Below are positions 47,606 to 55,537 of a stretch of DNA of 64,000 nucleotides, piece by piece; positions within the stretch are counted from its first letter, which is position 1; the number at the start of each line of letters is the position of its first letter. The DNA comes from Bacteroides sp. OM05-12 (lineage in GTDB: Bacteria; Bacteroidota; Bacteroidia; Bacteroidales; Bacteroidaceae). The translations under genes were made by a program, and so were the position numbers. The stretch covers positions 19,284 to 83,283 of the forward strand of contig NZ_QSUN01000016.1 in assembly GCF_003438995.1 (NCBI RefSeq), written 5' to 3'. The notes under the pieces were generated by a model. That model was not told where the DNA came from, made no database searches, and worked only from the letters and a program-made list of their open reading frames with translations.

Positions 47606-48187
47606 ATGTTGAATAATTTAAAGAAATACAAAGTCATACTGGCATCGGGCTCTCCCCGTCGTCGTGAATTGTTGTCCGGTTTAGGTATTGATTATACGAT
47701 AAAGGTTTTGCCGGATGTGAATGAAGCATATCCTGAAACATTAAAAGGAGAGGATATACCTTTATATATAGCTCGCGAGAAAGCCGAAGCCTATTTAAAA
47801 GGAATAGAATCTGACGAACTGATTATAACAGCAGATACAATTGTTTGGCTTGATAATGAAGTTCTTGGTAAACCGACTGACGAACAGCAAGCGAAAGTAA
47901 TGCTCCGAATGCTTTCGGGAAAGACGCATCATGTTATAACAGGTGTTTGCCTTACTACAAGTGAATTCCAGAAAAGTTTTACAACCACGACAGAAGTAAC
48001 TTTTGCGAAACTGAGTGAAGAAGAGATCGATTATTATGTGGAAAAGTATCGTCCTTTAGATAAGGCTGGTGCATATGGTATACAGGAATGGATTGGTTTT
48101 GTTGGGGTAGAAGCTATTAACGGCTCTTATTTTAATGTAATGGGATTGCCTATACAGCGTTTGTACAAGGAACTCAGTAAGTTATAA
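47606..48187 (+). CDS. maf: Maf-family nucleoside triphosphate pyrophosphatase
   Basis: The 193-residue protein begins with KVILASGSPRRRELLSGLGIDY, the Maf signature, and has ITADTIVWLDNEVLGKP and DKAGAYGIQEWIG. It hydrolyses non-canonical or modified nucleotides, probably dTTP/UTP-type. It is the last chromosomal gene before the integrated element, with a terminator right after it. Confidence 0.92.
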   Translation: MLNNLKKYKVILASGSPRRRELLSGLGIDYTIKVLPDVNEAYPETLKGEDIPLYIAREKAEAYLKGIESDELIITADTIVWLDNEVLGKPTDEQQAKVMLRMLSGKTHHVITGVCLTTSEFQKSFTTTTEVTFAKLSEEEIDYYVEKYRPLDKAGAYGIQEWIGFVGVEAINGSYFNVMGLPIQRLYKELSKL

Positions 48188-48215
48188 GTAAATCAATGCA
48201 TTAAAGAAATAACAA

Positions 48216-48262
48216 TAAGCTAATATTGCTAATGATACTTGCAATATTAGCTTATTTGTTTT
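48216..48262 (+). terminator. Terminator after maf
   Basis: Perfect 14-bp stem TAAGCTAATATTGC / GCAATATTAGCTTA (48216-48229, 48241-48254) with an 11-nt loop, then TTTGTTTT. It closes the chromosomal operon. Confidence 0.85.
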
Positions 48263-48268
48263 ACCTTT

Positions 48269-48313
48269 GTTTTACCCTAGTCGATTGATTTACAAAAATG
48301 GTTTTACCCTAGT
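48269..48313. repeat. Direct repeats next to the integrase, candidate att/arm sites
   Basis: GTTTTACCCTAGT occurs at 48269-48281 and again at 48301-48313, 32 bp apart, and a weaker GTTTTACCTTTG lies just before. They sit between the maf terminator and the integrase start, where a left attachment site or integrase arm-binding sites would be expected. The other end of the element is outside the window, so the core cannot be fixed. Confidence 0.45.
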
Positions 48314-48355
48314 TGGATTGGTGACAGGAAGTTACACGATTAATTTATATGCACG

Positions 48356-49618
48356 ATGGCAACAGTAAAAGTAGTAATCCTCAAGGAAAAAAAGAGGAGT
48401 GATGATACATGGAATGTCAAGATTCGAATTATACACGAGAAAAAAGTGTCTTATATGGCTACTTCTCATTATGTGTCTATTGACTCGATTAATAAGAAGA
48501 CTTTTGAATTGAAGGAACGTAATAATCCCGTCTATGACCAAGTGATGGTTGATGTACTGAAAATAAGGTCGGAATTGTCTGCTATGGGTCATCAGATTGA
48601 CTACTATACTGCACAAGGATTGGTGAAGTTGATGAAAGATAAATTGTCAGGGAAGCCGGATGGAATAAATTTCTTTGATTTTGCTGAAGATCATACTCAA
48701 AAATTGATAAATGAAGGGAAGCGTCTGAGTCAATCTTATTGCGCTATGCTCTCAAGGCTAAAAGAGTTTGTAGGTAGTAGAAATCTCATGTTCTCTGATA
48801 TAACTTCTAATTTCCTGTTTAATTTTGATGCCTTTCTTCGTGCGTCTGATTCAAAACATGGATTTGGCAAGATATCCTCATCCGGTGTCAGGCTATATAT
48901 TGGTAAGATACAACATTTGTTCAATTTGGCAAAGATAAAGTATAATGATGAGGATGCAGGTATTATAAGAATAGCCAATAATCCGTTTCAAAAATATAAA
49001 CTACCGAAAGTAAATGAGATAAAGAAGAAAGCGTTGTCTGCTGATGATATAAGAAAGATAAAGGAGTTTGAGGTGCCTCTGAACATGAAAGGCACATTAG
49101 TCGCAAGAGATGTTTTTATAATGTCTTTCCTTTTGTGTGGTATGAATACAGTGGATATGTATTTTTTAAAGCCGGAGATAGATGGTAGATTTGAGTATGA
49201 GCGTAGGAAGACATCTGGAAGAAGGGATGACAAAGCGTTTATTTCTATAAAGATAGAGCCTGAATTAAGACCTTATATAAACCGGTATAGAGATGAGGTA
49301 GGGGATAGGGCATTCAATTTCTTTATGAGGTATTCCAGCGATAAGCAGTTTGTATCAAAGGTGAATGGTAATCTTAAATACATCGGAGATGCGTTAGGTA
49401 TTGAGAATTTAACCTTATATGCTGCCAGGCATTCTTTTGCAACTATCGCTCGAAATGACTGTGGAATCTCAATGGATGATGTTGCCATGAGTCTTAATCA
49501 TAAGTCGGGGCATAACATAACTGATATTTATATCAAGAAGGACTGGGAGCGTATTGATAATGTTAACAGAAAAGTTATAGATTATGTGTTTGGAATGAAA
49601 GAAAAAGCCGGGGAATGA
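48356..49618 (+). CDS. int: Tyrosine recombinase/integrase
   Basis: The 420-residue protein has an N-terminal arm-binding part (1-90), a SAM-like core-binding domain (about 105-215, NFFDFAEDHTQKLINEGK) and a catalytic domain (about 235-410). Visible catalytic parts are YAARHSFAT (Arg358, His359), LNHKS (His382) and the nucleophile region DIYIKKDW (Tyr392). The first catalytic Arg is not evident: the usual position reads CGMNTVDM, a pattern also seen in some Bacteroides element integrases. It would integrate and excise the element to its right. It faces into the element. Confidence 0.9.
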   Translation: MATVKVVILKEKKRSDDTWNVKIRIIHEKKVSYMATSHYVSIDSINKKTFELKERNNPVYDQVMVDVLKIRSELSAMGHQIDYYTAQGLVKLMKDKLSGKPDGINFFDFAEDHTQKLINEGKRLSQSYCAMLSRLKEFVGSRNLMFSDITSNFLFNFDAFLRASDSKHGFGKISSSGVRLYIGKIQHLFNLAKIKYNDEDAGIIRIANNPFQKYKLPKVNEIKKKALSADDIRKIKEFEVPLNMKGTLVARDVFIMSFLLCGMNTVDMYFLKPEIDGRFEYERRKTSGRRDDKAFISIKIEPELRPYINRYRDEVGDRAFNFFMRYSSDKQFVSKVNGNLKYIGDALGIENLTLYAARHSFATIARNDCGISMDDVAMSLNHKSGHNITDIYIKKDWERIDNVNRKVIDYVFGMKEKAGE

Positions 49619-49680
49619 TGCCCGGCTATATAAATGTCTCAAAACACAATCTACTATACAATTGTCAGTTTGGCAGTAGG

Positions 49681-51066
49681 GAGAATGTAAATTAAACTGT
49701 GTCAGCAAAACAATAAATTATTAATTTTGCTAACCCAGTTTAATTATGAGTGAAGAATTTGATTTTGAAAGTATCAAGAACAAGGCAATCGAACAGCTCA
49801 AGGCTGGCAAACCCTTGTTAGGGAAGGACGGAGCATTTGCCCCGTTATTGGAGAGTATTTTAAATGCCGCCCTTGAAGGAGAGATGGATGCCCATCTTTC
49901 ATCGGATGAGCGTCAGAGTGGAAACCGTCGTAATGGCAAGATGGAGAAACAGGTTCAAACATCGATGGGAGAAGTAACCGTATCTACGCCGCGTGACCGT
50001 AATTCCACCTTTGCCCCTCAGTTTATCAAGAAGCGTGAAACCGTTCTTGCAGAAAGTGTGGCAGACCGTATAATCGGGCTTTATGCCCTTGGCAACAGTA
50101 CACGTGAAATAAGCGATTGGATGGAAGAAAATCTTGGCAATCGTGTATCTCGATAAACAATCAGTTCTATCACAGACCGTGTACTTCCGGAAATAAAAGC
50201 GTGGCGTTCCCGTAGTCTGGACTCTGTTTATCCGATAGTCTGGATGGATGCTATTCATTATAAAGTCACCGATGAGAGAGGCTGTGCCGTTACCCGTGCA
50301 ATTTATAACGTATTGGCTATAGACAAGGATGGTCGTAAGGATTTGCTTGGGATGTATATCTCTAAGAATGAGGGAGCAAACTTCTGGTTGAATGTGCTGA
50401 CCGATTTACAAAACCGTGGTGTACATGACATCCTTATAGCTTGTGTCGATGGCCTGAAAGGCTTCCCTGACGCCATCCAAAGCGTATTCCCTGATACCAT
50501 AGTACAACTTTGCATCGTCCATCAGATACGCAACTCGATCAAATATGTCGGCAGTAAACACCAGAAGGAGTTTCTTAAAGACCTAAAACGGGTTTATGGT
50601 GCTGTCAATAAGGATGCTGCAGAAACAGAACTTCTTAATTTGGATGAAAAATGGGGAGAGAAATACCCCATTGTTATCAAGTCATGGCAGGACAACTGGG
50701 AAAAGCTCACTGAATACTTCCAGTTTACCTCTGATATACGTCGTATGATTTATACTACGAATACGGTTGAAGGGTACCACCGTCAAATACGGAAAGTGAC
50801 AAAAAACAAGGGCGTGTTCCCCAATGACACCGCCCTTGAAAAGCTTGTTTACCTGGCTTATCGCAACATACGCAAGAAATGGACTATGCCACTGGCTAAT
50901 TGGGGGACCATTGCGCAACAACTGGCGATAAAGTTTGGTGATAGATTTAAATTGTTATAATTTTACGCTCGTCGGGAGTGCTGATGCACCCCCTTGGCGC
51001 TGGCCGATCCCCGACCGATGAGTTTAGGTGAGATTTAACGCTTGACACAGTTTATTTTACAGACCC
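49681..51066 (+). mobile_element. IS256-family insertion sequence with 8-bp target duplication
   Basis: The octamer GCAGTAGG flanks the element at 49673-49680 and 51067-51074. Terminal inverted repeats are about 26 bp: the left end starts GAGAATGTAAATTAAACTG, and the right end read backwards starts GGGTCTGTAAAATAAACTG, about 20 of 26 positions equal. The length is 1386 bp. One transposase gene fills it. An 8-bp duplication is usual for IS256. The element landed between integrase and the cargo gene at 51095 without breaking a visible gene. Confidence 0.9.
49746..50960 (+). pseudogene. IS256-family transposase with in-frame nonsense codon
   Basis: The reading frame is open from 49746 to 50960 (404 codons) except for one TAA at 50154-50156, after NLGNRVSR and before TISSITDRVLPEIKAW. 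The frame does not shift. It is a mutator-type DDE transposase: first Asp in WMDAIHYKV, second Asp in ACVDGLKGF, Glu in TTNTVEGYHRQIRK. The N-terminal product keeps the DNA-binding part only; a restart at ATG 50244 would keep the catalytic part. The copy is probably dead unless helped in trans or by readthrough. Confidence 0.88.
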
Positions 51067-51094
51067 GCAGTAGGATTGAAATACGTTTTTGTCT

Positions 51095-51454
51095 TTATTT
51101 TCGTATTATTAGACCTTCTTTTACCTCGTTGCTGTTCTTTATTTCTTTACTGATAATCCAATGATGTACAGTCCTCCCATTTCCGAATATTGCATAAGTC
51201 GTTTCTAATTTCCATCCTAATTTACTCATGAAATTCATAGCTTCTACCATTTGAGTGACCCTTAATCTTTCCCCGTTTTGATTTGTAAGTTCATTCATCT
51301 CTAATTTTTCTCCGTCTAGAATTATTTCAACGGACACACTTTTTGCAGACACATTGTCAACTCCTTTGAGATCACAATATACTTTGTTAGTATCTTGACC
51401 GAACATTGTTAGTGCGATAATAAGAAGAAGTGTTGTTAATAAGATTTTCTTCAT
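51095..51454 (-). CDS. Small exported protein of unknown function
   Basis: The 119-residue protein has a signal peptide (1-19, ending TMFGQ) and a short mixed domain. The C-terminal half has QMVEAMNFMSKLGWKLETTYAI and HHWIISKEI, which looks like a small alpha/beta fold. I recognise no family. It overlaps the restriction-like gene upstream by 4 bp (stop/ATG), so the two are translated together. Its role beside a cytoplasmic nuclease is unclear. Confidence 0.6.
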   Translation of the reverse strand: MKKILLTTLLLIIALTMFGQDTNKVYCDLKGVDNVSAKSVSVEIILDGEKLEMNELTNQNGERLRVTQMVEAMNFMSKLGWKLETTYAIFGNGRTVHHWIISKEIKNSNEVKEGLIIRK

Positions 51455-52929
51455 GTTCTTTTTGTTTTTAATTTGTTTTTTAATTCGTTGAATAAATCGG
51501 GATTTTCAAGTTCTCCCCAATAGTACTTTTTATAAATGTCCCGATCAAAGCTTTGTCTTTTCTCATATACAATAAGGCACTCCCTATCACAGAGAACGAT
51601 AACAAAGGACTCAAGTAGATGAGCATAAGAACGTGCTTGTAAGAATGCAGCTTCTGTTTCTTGATTATTTTTCATGTATAGTTTTGCTTCAATCAAAACC
51701 TTAGCTTTTTCTTCATCTGGTTTATTGTTGTAGTGCAAAGCATAATCGGGGAATATCCGGTGTCCACGTCCGGCATGAATCGGTAGCTGCCGGATGAAAT
51801 CTTTATTCTCATACCATCCCATAGAGTTAAGTAATGGCTCCAGTAATTGCAATTCTACATCCCTTTCTCTTTCTATATTTATATCCTTTGGTAAATCCGG
51901 AGCGTACAGTTTCGGCAAAGCTTCCGTGCTGAATACTTTTGCTTGTATCATACGCATGAGTTCTGAATAATCCTCACTACTCATCGGCCAGCCGTTTACT
52001 CCTTGAAATTTCTTTCTTATAAGCGGATGCTTGGAAAAGTATTCATCTGCTTGGAGTTCCTTTAACGTGATGTGAGGAATATCTATTTTTTCACTTATGT
52101 ATGTGTTGCTGTAATAGTGAAAGAATGGGTCTATTACTCCATCCGTTTGTGCTATCCATAAACAAGTAATTGCACTAACTGGAGATGTTTCATAATGAAC
52201 GAGAATGTCTCCTTTCTTGGTCTCTTGATTAGACTGCCAAAATCCAGTAGTCCAGTATTCTCCGTATCCTTTTATTAGTCCACCAATAAACCACGCTTGT
52301 GTGGGTTGCGGAATATCACTTTTTTCTTCTTTATGTAAGAGGTTGGGTGCATAGTCATACAAGAATGCACTAAATTCATCGGGCGTTAAGTTATTTTCTG
52401 TTCTGAATTGATAGAATACTTTACATAGCTCCCAATAATACATACATCTACCTTTATAGTCTGGTTTTTTTGGAATTGACGGCAACTCTATATCGAAGTA
52501 ATCAACTAACTTTTTAAGTTCATAGAAGCGGTCTATATATAGATATGGGAAGAAGTACTCGTTAAGTAGAAAATTCAATTCCATAGACAAGAAAGGAACA
52601 TATTCAAGCATCCTATCAAAGTCACCTATTTTTAGAATTTCCTCATCCTCTATGTGAAGTCCAGTAGATATGATTTCTTCATACAGAATACCCGCCTTAT
52701 CTAATGTTGGAAACTCTATATCCTCATAATCTGATACTTTGCAACACCAAAAATCTTCCAGTATATCGCAGATAATATCTGTATTGAAACTGTCTTTTAG
52801 TCTTGGATTGTATTTTTCTAAAAGGTATTTTTCTTCAATCCATTCTTTTCTATCTGAAAAGCTGGATATGACTGCTTTACCGTCAGAAGATTGCTTATAT
52901 AGGTTCCATGTGTATTGGTTGAATTTCAT
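51451..52929 (-). CDS. EVE-like plus HsdR-N nuclease protein (candidate modification-dependent restriction/defence)
   Basis: The 492-residue product starts at ATG 52929; a TTG at 52941 is rejected. Residues 1-205 are helical with no known family. Residues about 212-330 look like an EVE/PUA-type domain (AWFIGGLIKGYGEYW, KKGDILVHYETSPVSAITCLWIA), a fold that reads modified bases. Residues about 355-460 match the N-terminal nuclease of type I restriction R subunits: ELQLLEPLL (Glu359), FPDYALHY (Asp395), VLIEAK (Glu414, Lys416), QARSYA. This is the PD-(D/E)XK core without helicase. It lies between IS and repressor, on the leftward lysogenic side, so it may be made by the resident prophage to exclude other phages. 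The EVE call is by eye and should be treated as tentative. Confidence 0.62.
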   Translation of the reverse strand: MKFNQYTWNLYKQSSDGKAVISSFSDRKEWIEEKYLLEKYNPRLKDSFNTDIICDILEDFWCCKVSDYEDIEFPTLDKAGILYEEIISTGLHIEDEEILKIGDFDRMLEYVPFLSMELNFLLNEYFFPYLYIDRFYELKKLVDYFDIELPSIPKKPDYKGRCMYYWELCKVFYQFRTENNLTPDEFSAFLYDYAPNLLHKEEKSDIPQPTQAWFIGGLIKGYGEYWTTGFWQSNQETKKGDILVHYETSPVSAITCLWIAQTDGVIDPFFHYYSNTYISEKIDIPHITLKELQADEYFSKHPLIRKKFQGVNGWPMSSEDYSELMRMIQAKVFSTEALPKLYAPDLPKDINIERERDVELQLLEPLLNSMGWYENKDFIRQLPIHAGRGHRIFPDYALHYNNKPDEEKAKVLIEAKLYMKNNQETEAAFLQARSYAHLLESFVIVLCDRECLIVYEKRQSFDRDIYKKYYWGELENPDLFNELKNKLKTKRT

Positions 52930-52944
52930 AGTATTGAGCAAACG

Positions 52945-53619
52945 TTACAACTGATTCCTTTTTATTTTCCCTTTTATTATAAACATGGAAAGTATATCTT
53001 CTTTATTTATTTTGGTATCTCCTTTGAAGTTTGGATTGCTTGCCCGAAGAATTATCTTGCTTTCGTCATCACAGTAATGAATTTGCTTTATTGTGCGCAA
53101 ATCATTAGCATTACTATTAGTAACGACAAGGTACGCTTCTCCCCATTGAATAACATCGAAGTTAAAAATTTGCTTAACTGCAACTATTTCGCCAGCACAA
53201 TATTGGGGATACATTGAATCTCCAACTACCGGAATGTAGGCATTGCAGTCGTTTAAGTGTTCGTAATCAATATAAAAAGTCGGGTTTTCTGGGGTGTCCA
53301 TATTCATTGATAATATTGAGCAAGAGGCTTCTATATCTTCAAAATACGGAACTCCTTTGCCGCTTGTATTTGTCGGAAGATGTTTTTCTTCTTTTATAAA
53401 AGGGTCTCCTTTTCCAGTAAGAAGCCAATCTGAATTGATGAATAATGCTTTTGCATTGACTATATTACTAATTACATCAAAAGAGGGTTTGCTTTTTCTT
53501 TCACCTAAAATAGTATTCATTGTAGGCTGCTTTACATCTACACTTCTACAAAATGCACTTGTGTTACCATCAAACCTCTCATTTATAATAAATTGTATTC
53601 TTTCGTTAATAGTGTCCAT
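52945..53619 (-). CDS. LexA/CI-type repressor with S24 peptidase
   Basis: The 224-residue protein has an XRE-type HTH (about 5-65, SAFCRSVDVKQPTMNTIL) and a C-terminal S24 self-cleavage domain with Ser135 (VVGDSMYP) and Lys178 (LRTIKQI). It should keep the element silent and be inactivated on DNA damage through RecA. It is divergent from the early genes; the 173-bp gap holds a palindromic operator overlapping the rightward promoter. Confidence 0.9.
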   Translation of the reverse strand: MDTINERIQFIINERFDGNTSAFCRSVDVKQPTMNTILGERKSKPSFDVISNIVNAKALFINSDWLLTGKGDPFIKEEKHLPTNTSGKGVPYFEDIEASCSILSMNMDTPENPTFYIDYEHLNDCNAYIPVVGDSMYPQYCAGEIVAVKQIFNFDVIQWGEAYLVVTNSNANDLRTIKQIHYCDDESKIILRASNPNFKGDTKINKEDILSMFIIKGKIKRNQL

Positions 53620-53671
53620 AGTTATATACTGTTAAATAATGCAAATGCGTTAGATAATTAATGCAATATCG

Positions 53672-53702
53672 TTTGATGTATGATGCAAATGCATTATATT
53701 TG
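53672..53702 (+). promoter_or_regulatory. Rightward early promoter
   Basis: TTTG at 53672-53675, 19 nt, then TATATTTG at 53695-53702: an exact fit to TTTG-N19-21-TAnnTTTG. It reads into the early genes starting at 53793. Confidence 0.75.
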
Positions 53703-53706
53703 CATC
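53682..53706. promoter_or_regulatory. Candidate repressor operator
   Basis: Perfect 9-bp arms GATGCAAAT / ATTTGCATC with 7 nt between. It covers the -7 element of the rightward promoter, so a bound repressor would block it. Related half-sites ATGCAAATGCG (53639-53649) and AATGCAATAT (53660-53669) lie to the left. Confidence 0.65.
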
Positions 53707-53792
53707 GTCGTTAAGAACAACGATAATAACGATACAAAGAAAGGCAATTAAAATCTTTTACGCAATAGTATAAACATATTAAATACACGATT

Positions 53793-54125
53793 ATGAGCAC
53801 GAATTTTAAAAATCAGATGAAAGAAGTCATGTCAATGGCATGGCGATTTTTCAAAGTAACAGGTGAGAGTTTTGCTGATTGTCTGAAAAGAAGTTGGCTG
53901 GTTTATAAACTAACAAAGGCAATGAAGACAAAAACGGTTCAGTTCTTCTATCAAAAAGTGAATGGTGAGATCAGACAGGCGTTCGGTACTATGAAAGATG
54001 AAATCATTCACGATAAGGTAAAAGGTACAGGTGTACGAAAGAATGAAGATCTATTTAATTACTGGGATACAGAGGCAGACGGATGGCGTTCATTTAAAAA
54101 GTTTAACCTTATAAAAATTGCATGA
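53793..54125 (+). CDS. Small early protein, DUF2693/SH3-barrel-like
   Basis: The 110-residue protein has an N-terminal helical part (FKNQMKEVMSMAWRFFKVTG) and a C-terminal stretch TVQFFYQKVNGEIRQAFGTMKDEII that fits the small beta-barrel DUF2693 proteins common in Bacteroides phages and conjugative elements. It is the first gene after the early promoter. Function unknown. It overlaps the next gene by 4 bp. Confidence 0.7.
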   Translation: MSTNFKNQMKEVMSMAWRFFKVTGESFADCLKRSWLVYKLTKAMKTKTVQFFYQKVNGEIRQAFGTMKDEIIHDKVKGTGVRKNEDLFNYWDTEADGWRSFKKFNLIKIA

Positions 54126-54367
54126 TTATGACAAATTACGAGATACAACAACATATAGATGCTCTTTACAGGGACTTGAACAATGTAGAGGGTATGGATG
54201 AAGAAACGGCTCGTAGAGTTTATAACGTAGATTGTAAAAGTGAAATCATCGAAGTTATTCAAGATGAAATAGATACCTGCAAGGCTATAATGCAACCTGA
54301 TCTCGAAGATGATGACATGGATTACGACGCACTTTGCGAAGTTCAAGGATTGAGCCGATACGCATAA
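54122..54367 (+). CDS. Small acidic early protein
   Basis: The 81-residue product is rich in Asp/Glu (QPDLEDDDMDYDALCEVQ). It is translationally coupled to the previous gene. ATG 54128 is an alternative start. No family recognised; acidic early phage proteins may be DNA mimics or inhibitors, but there is no direct evidence for that here. Confidence 0.6.
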   Translation: MIMTNYEIQQHIDALYRDLNNVEGMDEETARRVYNVDCKSEIIEVIQDEIDTCKAIMQPDLEDDDMDYDALCEVQGLSRYA

Positions 54368-54716
54368 CTACTTACCCTACTGACGGATTGAACGGCAGCC
54401 GATAGCGAGAATCGGGCAGGGTTCTATTGATTAGCTCTTTGACATCATGTGAAAGCCTTTACAGTGTAATTCATAAACTGTTTAGGTGAACCAAAGATAA
54501 CGAAATATAGAAACTACTATAGCGGAGACGCGGTGATTGGTGGTAAGGCTATATTATTGAAATGAAATTACTTTCAGCACTGAAAATCGTCCTCACAGTA
54601 GTGAGTATGGGCGTTGGGCGTGCTTATCGCTGAAAGGTCTATATAGCCCGTGCCGAACTTGTGATAAGAGTTCTTCTCTTCGATGAGAGCACGGGCACTA
54701 ACTAATACATATTATT
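54368..54716 (+). ncRNA. Structured noncoding stretch (candidate RNA or leader)
   Basis: These 349 bases hold no gene and have a higher GC share than their neighbours. Nested perfect inverted repeats are visible: CTTTCAGC/GCTGAAAG (54571-54578, 54629-54636) enclosing CTCAC-AGTA-GTGAG (54592-54605), then GCCCGTGC/GCACGGGC (54646-54653, 54689-54696) enclosing GAACT/AGTTC. This much pairing before a tiny membrane gene suggests a structured leader or separate small RNA. No known riboswitch or retron pattern was recognised. Confidence 0.45.
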
Positions 54717-54896
54717 ATGAAAATATTACCATTAGCATTTGTTTGGTGTGTGTCATTCATTGTGATGGCTATCACTTGTATGAGTTCCAATATTGTGTTT
54801 TGGATCTCTTTTATAGTTTTCGCTATTGACTGTATTTATATGGCGAGAAATAACAATAGGCTTGAGAGTGAGATTGATGAACTTTTTGGAAAATGA
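54717..54896 (+). CDS. Tiny membrane protein, 59 residues
   Basis: It starts MKILPLAFVWCVSFIVMAIT and continues with a second hydrophobic stretch NIVFWISFIVFAIDCIYM, so it has one or two membrane helices and then a charged tail (ARNNNRLESEIDELFGK). The stop is at 54894-54896. It follows the structured stretch directly. Position and composition suit a small phage membrane protein; function unknown. Confidence 0.5.
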   Translation: MKILPLAFVWCVSFIVMAITCMSSNIVFWISFIVFAIDCIYMARNNNRLESEIDELFGK

Positions 54897-54915
54897 CCCT
54901 CAAAACTGCATTGAT

Positions 54916-55368
54916 ATGAATACTATGACACGGAAAGAATGCTTAGATAAAATTCAAGAAGTAGTTGACAATTTAGATACGCTTCTTACTGTAATAAAAT
55001 CACCTTCTAAAACAACAGTTGGTTGGGATTGTGAAGTGTACGAAGATGAAGCAAAGAATCTTACAAATGCGTTAAATGATTTGCGTGTTAATTACGGCAA
55101 TGAGACAAGGACAGAGTTTAGCGAAGGATTAAATAACGAAAAAAAAGTGGAAATGAAGAAACAACAAGTAATAGACAAGGCTCAGGGCTATTCTAAGAAT
55201 GCCCTGATTCAAAAAGGATACATGGCAGGTTTTCAAGCTGCTTGTAATATTGTTAGGGAGAAACTATCAACTTGCTACAATGACGATTTTTGTGATGAGA
55301 TGGAAGAGCTTTCAGAAGTAGCATGGATGGATTTCGGAGATGAATTAGAAGCTAAAATTAATTCTTAA
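54916..55368 (+). CDS. Helical early protein of unknown function
   Basis: The 150-residue product runs from ATG 54916 (MNTMTRKECLDKIQEVVDN). The in-frame extension back to 54826 overlaps the tiny membrane gene and is rejected. It is mostly helical and acidic, with coiled-coil-like N-part and KNALIQKGYMAGFQAACNIV in the C-part. No family recognised. Confidence 0.6.
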   Translation: MNTMTRKECLDKIQEVVDNLDTLLTVIKSPSKTTVGWDCEVYEDEAKNLTNALNDLRVNYGNETRTEFSEGLNNEKKVEMKKQQVIDKAQGYSKNALIQKGYMAGFQAACNIVREKLSTCYNDDFCDEMEELSEVAWMDFGDELEAKINS

Positions 55369-55375
55369 CAAAGAA

Positions 55376-55518
55376 GTAATGAATTTATGACCCATGCCAC
55401 TACCAACCTTGATCCAAATACCGAATTTGTAAACAAATATGGAGACTACATAGCTGATAGAATTAAGGAGATGTTTAATATAATCAAGATTGAAGGCAGT
55501 TCAAGAAGAAAACAATAA
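55376..55518 (+). pseudogene. Duplicated 3' fragment of the helicase-loader gene
   Basis: The stretch from GTAATGAATTTATG on is nearly identical to the end of the DnaC-like gene at 62948-63084. The first 70 or so bases match almost exactly, and the protein reads MTHATTNLDPNTEFVNKYG, then DYIADRIKEMFN. The end differs more (IIKIEGSSRRKQ against VIELKGVSRR). The fragment has no start of its own gene and lies directly before the methyltransferase gene, marking a recombination joint. Confidence 0.85.
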
Positions 55519-55537
55519 ATAATAATTTGTAACAGGT

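Noticed and set aside
54368..54716. Retron or diversity-generating element
   Set aside because: No reverse transcriptase gene and no template/variable repeat pair is present.
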